Below, piece after piece: positions 58,869 to 61,558 of a DNA stretch of 61,558 nucleotides (positions are counted from its first letter, which is position 1; each line of letters opens with the position of its first letter). Location of the stretch: assembly GCF_900099765.1 (NCBI RefSeq), contig NZ_FNDX01000037.1:1-61558 (forward strand). Direction: 5' to 3'. Source of the stretch: Paenibacillus typhae (lineage in GTDB: Bacteria; Bacillota; Bacilli; Paenibacillales; Paenibacillaceae). Both the position numbers and the translations under genes were made by a program. Under the pieces are notes generated by a model that saw only the letters and a list, made by a program, of their open reading frames with translations, searched no databases and was not told where the DNA came from.

Positions 58869-61001
58869 ATGAGACAAGAAGAGAGAAAGACAATACAGGC
58901 AGCAGTTTTAGGGGCGGTGCTGTTCCTTCTGATTCAGATTTTCCGTACACCGCTTAGCCAGATTGAGAACCAGGATGTAATGCTGGCGCTCTATCTTATA
59001 ATCGGCTGCTGCAATATAGCATTCGGTTTTGCAATTTTTGCCCAAGGCAGCCTGTTTTTCTCCGATACATTATCCAAATCCAGACTGTACATCTCCGCTT
59101 TGTTTTTAGGGGTGTGCACCTTTGATTTTTTACACACATTGAGCTTTGTGGGCATACCGGCAATCTCCTCAATCATCAGTCCGGACCAGTCCCTCTGGCT
59201 GCTTACCTTCTCGCGTCTGGCCAGCGCCTTCGGTATCCTGTTAATATTCAGCAAGGAAGATGAGCCGGTATCCGTAAGTGGCAAGAAAAAAGTATTTACT
59301 GTGTCCCTTGTCGTCATCGCTCTCTCACTGTTGATACTGGTATTCAGTGATATCCTTACACCGGGCTTACAGGCTTACTCCTGGCTTGGTACGGTCAAGC
59401 ATCTGGTAGATATGGCGGTTCTGTTTATCTATCTGCTTAGCGTGGGGATGATCGTATATCCGGGCAGAATTGAAAAATCCGCTTCAATGCTCATTATTAT
59501 CCGTGCTTTAATCTTTTTTGCGCTGGCTCAGGTATTCTTCATGAATCTGCTCAGTGTGGGGGAGATGGATAATCTCTTTGGTATGCTTAGCAGCGGGATC
59601 GCCTATTATCTGATGCTGACCGGGGTTTACCGGCTGACGATTGAAGAACCGTTTCATGAGAACCAGCAGGCTGAAGCAAGAATTAACTATCTGGCTTATC
59701 ATGATGATCTGACAGGCCTGCCCAACCGGCGGCGGCTGATGCAGCGTGTGGAAGAAATGATGGCCCGCAGTGAAAAAGCCAAAGGGCACAGCGGTTTCTC
59801 GGCAGTAGTGATCATGAACATCAACCATTTCAAAAATATCAATGACTCCCTGGGCCATTATGCCGGTGATCTTCTGCTGAAGCTCGTATCGCAGCGGCTC
59901 CAGAATGAGGTAAAGACAAATGAGGAGCTGTTCAGTATGGGAGCGGATGAGTTCGCGTTCCTGATGACAGAACGGACAGGGGTGGAAAGCTGTCTGGTCC
60001 GCGCGTCCAAGCTGCTGCAGCTGTTTGAAGCACCCGTTCAGCTCGAGTCGGGAGAGTATCACATTTCGTTAAGCCTGGGGATGAGCATTTATCCCGGAGA
60101 CGGAAATACAGCAGAGCAGCTGATTCAGAATGCGGATACGGCAGTGCATAATGCCAAAGAGCAGAATGTGGAAATCCGGCGTTATATCCCGTCCATGCAG
60201 ATGAAGGCCAAAGAACGGCTGAAGCTGGAAAATGATCTGCGCCGGGCGCTGGAGCGGAATGAATTCTATCTTGTCTATCAGCCTCAGGTACAGCTTGAAA
60301 CAGAGGAAATAGTCGGTATGGAGGCACTGCTGCGCTGGGAGCATCCCAAACGGGGGATTGTCTCACCCGTCGAGTTTATCCCGATTGCCGAAGAAAGCGG
60401 GCTGATCGTTCCGATCGGCGATTGGGTGCTGCGGACAGCCTGCCAGCAGAACAAGGAATGGCAACTGGCGGGCTACCGGCACATCTGCGTCTCGGTTAAC
60501 CTGTCCATGCGCCAATTTCTGCAGCCGAACCTCGCCGGCAAAATAGACGCACTACTGCAGGAGATCGGACTAGATCCGTGTTATGTCGATCTGGAGATCA
60601 CGGAGAGCATGACCCTGGACAAGGAGACGGCCTTCGACCAGCTTAACCGCCTGAAGCGGCTGGGTGTTTTCATCAGCATTGATGACTTCGGCACAGGGTA
60701 CAGCTCGCTGCATTATCTGAAGAACATGCCGATAGACCGGCTGAAGATTGACCGTTCCTTTGTCTCCGAGGTAATGGAGGACAGCAACAATGCGGCTATT
60801 GTTTCGACGATTACGTCAATGGCTCATCACCTGAAGCTGAAGGTTACGGCAGAAGGCGTGGAGAACAAGGACCAGCTGCACTTTTTACGCCAGCAGCATT
60901 GCCATGAAGCCCAGGGTTATCTGTTCAGCAAGCCGATCAAAGCGGCTGAATTTGAAGCGGCCTTCCTGAAGCCCTTGCTCGGTTTACCGGTACAAAGGTA
61001 A
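58869..61001 (+). CDS. Membrane GADEF-EAL protein, probable cyclic-di-GMP phosphodiesterase
   Basis: The 710-residue protein has an N-terminal membrane sensor of seven or eight helices (about 8-255) with FDFLHTLSFVGIP, a MASE3-like pattern. A GGDEF-type domain follows (about 275-440), in which the active-site motif reads GADEF at 358-362, so diguanylate cyclase activity is doubtful. The EAL domain (about 455-705) has EALLRW, the Asn in SVNLSMRQF, ITES, DDFGTGYSSL, LKIDRSFV and AEGVE, all residues needed for cyclic-di-GMP hydrolysis. Altered GGDEF domains often bind GTP and regulate the EAL part. GAGGG precedes the ATG. It probably links a membrane-sensed signal to motility or biofilm control. 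Confidence 0.9.
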   Translation: MRQEERKTIQAAVLGAVLFLLIQIFRTPLSQIENQDVMLALYLIIGCCNIAFGFAIFAQGSLFFSDTLSKSRLYISALFLGVCTFDFLHTLSFVGIPAISSIISPDQSLWLLTFSRLASAFGILLIFSKEDEPVSVSGKKKVFTVSLVVIALSLLILVFSDILTPGLQAYSWLGTVKHLVDMAVLFIYLLSVGMIVYPGRIEKSASMLIIIRALIFFALAQVFFMNLLSVGEMDNLFGMLSSGIAYYLMLTGVYRLTIEEPFHENQQAEARINYLAYHDDLTGLPNRRRLMQRVEEMMARSEKAKGHSGFSAVVIMNINHFKNINDSLGHYAGDLLLKLVSQRLQNEVKTNEELFSMGADEFAFLMTERTGVESCLVRASKLLQLFEAPVQLESGEYHISLSLGMSIYPGDGNTAEQLIQNADTAVHNAKEQNVEIRRYIPSMQMKAKERLKLENDLRRALERNEFYLVYQPQVQLETEEIVGMEALLRWEHPKRGIVSPVEFIPIAEESGLIVPIGDWVLRTACQQNKEWQLAGYRHICVSVNLSMRQFLQPNLAGKIDALLQEIGLDPCYVDLEITESMTLDKETAFDQLNRLKRLGVFISIDDFGTGYSSLHYLKNMPIDRLKIDRSFVSEVMEDSNNAAIVSTITSMAHHLKLKVTAEGVENKDQLHFLRQQHCHEAQGYLFSKPIKAAEFEAAFLKPLLGLPVQR

Positions 61002-61019
61002 AATACAATAGTCATAGGG

Positions 61020-61048
61020 TTGCGTTTTAGTCTGTGGGATGATACAAT
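61020..61048 (+). promoter_or_regulatory. Promoter of tRNA-Gly
   Basis: TTGCGT (61020-61025), a 17-bp spacer and TACAAT (61043-61048), 24 bp before the tRNA. Confidence 0.65.
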
Positions 61049-61072
61049 ACTCTTTGTCTTCATTGTATTTAC

Positions 61073-61143
61073 GCGGGTGTAGTTCAATGGTAGAACTTTA
61101 GCCTTCCAAGCTAATAGCGTGGGTTCGATTCCCATCACCCGCT
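61073..61143 (+). tRNA. tRNA-Gly (anticodon UCC)
   Basis: A 71-nt cloverleaf. The acceptor stem is GCGGGTG/CACCCGC with discriminator T, the D arm contains AGTTCAATGGTAGAAC, and the anticodon loop is CTTCCAA with anticodon TCC. The T arm is GTGGGTTCGATTCCCAT. CCA is not encoded. It is a lone tRNA with its own promoter and terminator. Confidence 0.95.
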
Positions 61144-61162
61144 TATATCTGTTTTACTTCTG

Positions 61163-61188
61163 AAACCCTTGTGGCGCAAGGGTTTTTT
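61163..61188 (+). terminator. Terminator of tRNA-Gly
   Basis: AAACCCTTG pairs with CAAGGGTTT around TGGCG, followed by T6 in total. The group II intron 5' end follows immediately. Confidence 0.9.
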
Positions 61189-61190
61189 CT

Positions 61191-61558
61191 GTGCGGCGTG
61201 CCCAGAGGCACGCATTATCTAGTTGGTGAAAGTCCAACCAAAGGAGGGACCAAGCCACCTTTGTAGCTAGGATGCTTGCGCATGGCGAAATCTATGTGTA
61301 AAAGCGCATCGACAAAAGTACCGGTCAGAGAGCGGGCGAGCAACAATCCAGGCCGCAACATCAAGTGAATCCTGCCGCGTCGTCAAAAAGGCCCTGCAAA
61401 GGGAAAAAGAGGGTGCCGAGTCTCGTGCATATAGACGAAGGCCAAGGAAGCTGTGCAGAACTTGGAACAGCAGTGAAGAATCCTCCGGCGTAATGGGAAC
61501 GGCATGGATTGAAAGATAGTGCAGTGAACTGGGGAGACCCTCCCCCACACGGAATTTT
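61191..61558 (+). mobile_element. Group II intron, 5' part (continues beyond the window)
   Basis: The sequence after the tRNA terminator begins GTGCG, the group II 5' consensus (GUGYG). It continues with domain I features such as the hairpin GTTGGTGAAAGTCCAAC. A long run of structured, non-coding sequence follows, with no open frame on this strand. It ends GGGGAGACCCTCCCC, which looks like the stretch often found before the reverse transcriptase gene. That gene would start after the window. Insertion directly behind an intrinsic terminator is characteristic of class C group II introns. The 3' half and its protein are not visible here. Confidence 0.75.

Overview
The window looks like a stretch of chromosome from an endospore-forming, low-to-mid GC Firmicute, most probably Paenibacillus or a close relative. 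The evidence is a tricistronic gerA/B/C-type germination operon, a sporulation-kinase-like histidine kinase, a sigma-G-like promoter, a T-box leader, strong AGGAGG ribosome binding sites with frequent GTG/TTG starts, and Bacillus-type gene pairs (infC-rpmI-rplT, nupNOPQ, ilvBNC-leuA, feoAB, mnmL-mnmM). Most of it is ordinary core genome. The accessory signals are repeats, a surface adhesin and intron ends.

Layout. 1-135 carries the 3' end (domains V and VI) of a group II intron, followed by a 21-bp tandem repeat. 300-3660 (minus strand) holds oleate hydratase, a TetR regulator and two unknown proteins. 3808-5013 is threonine synthase, followed by a terminator and a cluster of four palindromes. 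5436-10693 (minus) holds an RluA-type pseudouridine synthase and a spore germinant receptor operon with a fourth small two-helix protein. 10956-16007 holds recQ, a B12-binding radical SAM protein, a frameshifted acetyltransferase and a nucleotidyltransferase-like protein, followed by a repeat-rich gap. 16687-20849 (minus) holds a lysophospholipase-like hydrolase, manA, a VOC protein and the tRNA wobble-uridine genes mnmM and mnmL. 21299-25875 holds a small, probably forespore-expressed protein, trmB, a UgtP-like glycosyltransferase with a PAP2 phosphatase, and a membrane GT2 enzyme.

25891-27291 is the attenuated infC-rpmI-rplT operon, with infC apparently starting at AUC. 28223-33037 is a nucleoside ABC importer (nupNOPQ type). 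34205-39748 is a T-box-controlled ilvB-ilvN-ilvC-leuA operon with a long hairpin before ilvC. leuB lies 9 kb further on, separated by a 1588-residue LPXTG adhesin, an ECF sigma/anti-sigma module with two envelope proteins, and an aldo/keto reductase. leuC and leuD are not in the window.

50170-54682 holds a perfect PerR box and a 2-Cys peroxiredoxin, a zinc-ribbon-like protein, a PAS histidine kinase and leucyl aminopeptidase. 54799-57543 (minus) holds a 45-residue gene and the feoA-feoB-Cys-rich-protein iron(II) operon with a Fur-box-like site. 57745-61001 holds a DRE-TIM aldolase-family protein and a membrane GADEF-EAL protein. The window closes with tRNA-Gly(UCC), its terminator and, directly after the terminator, the 5' end of a group II intron.

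I did not find one obviously new multi-gene system. The best leads are cis-acting: the ilvN-ilvC hairpin, a hairpin upstream of mnmL, the AUC start of infC, two differently built four-unit repeat clusters with the same ~50/60/50 spacing, and group II intron ends at both edges of the window. All assignments were made by eye; no database search was run.
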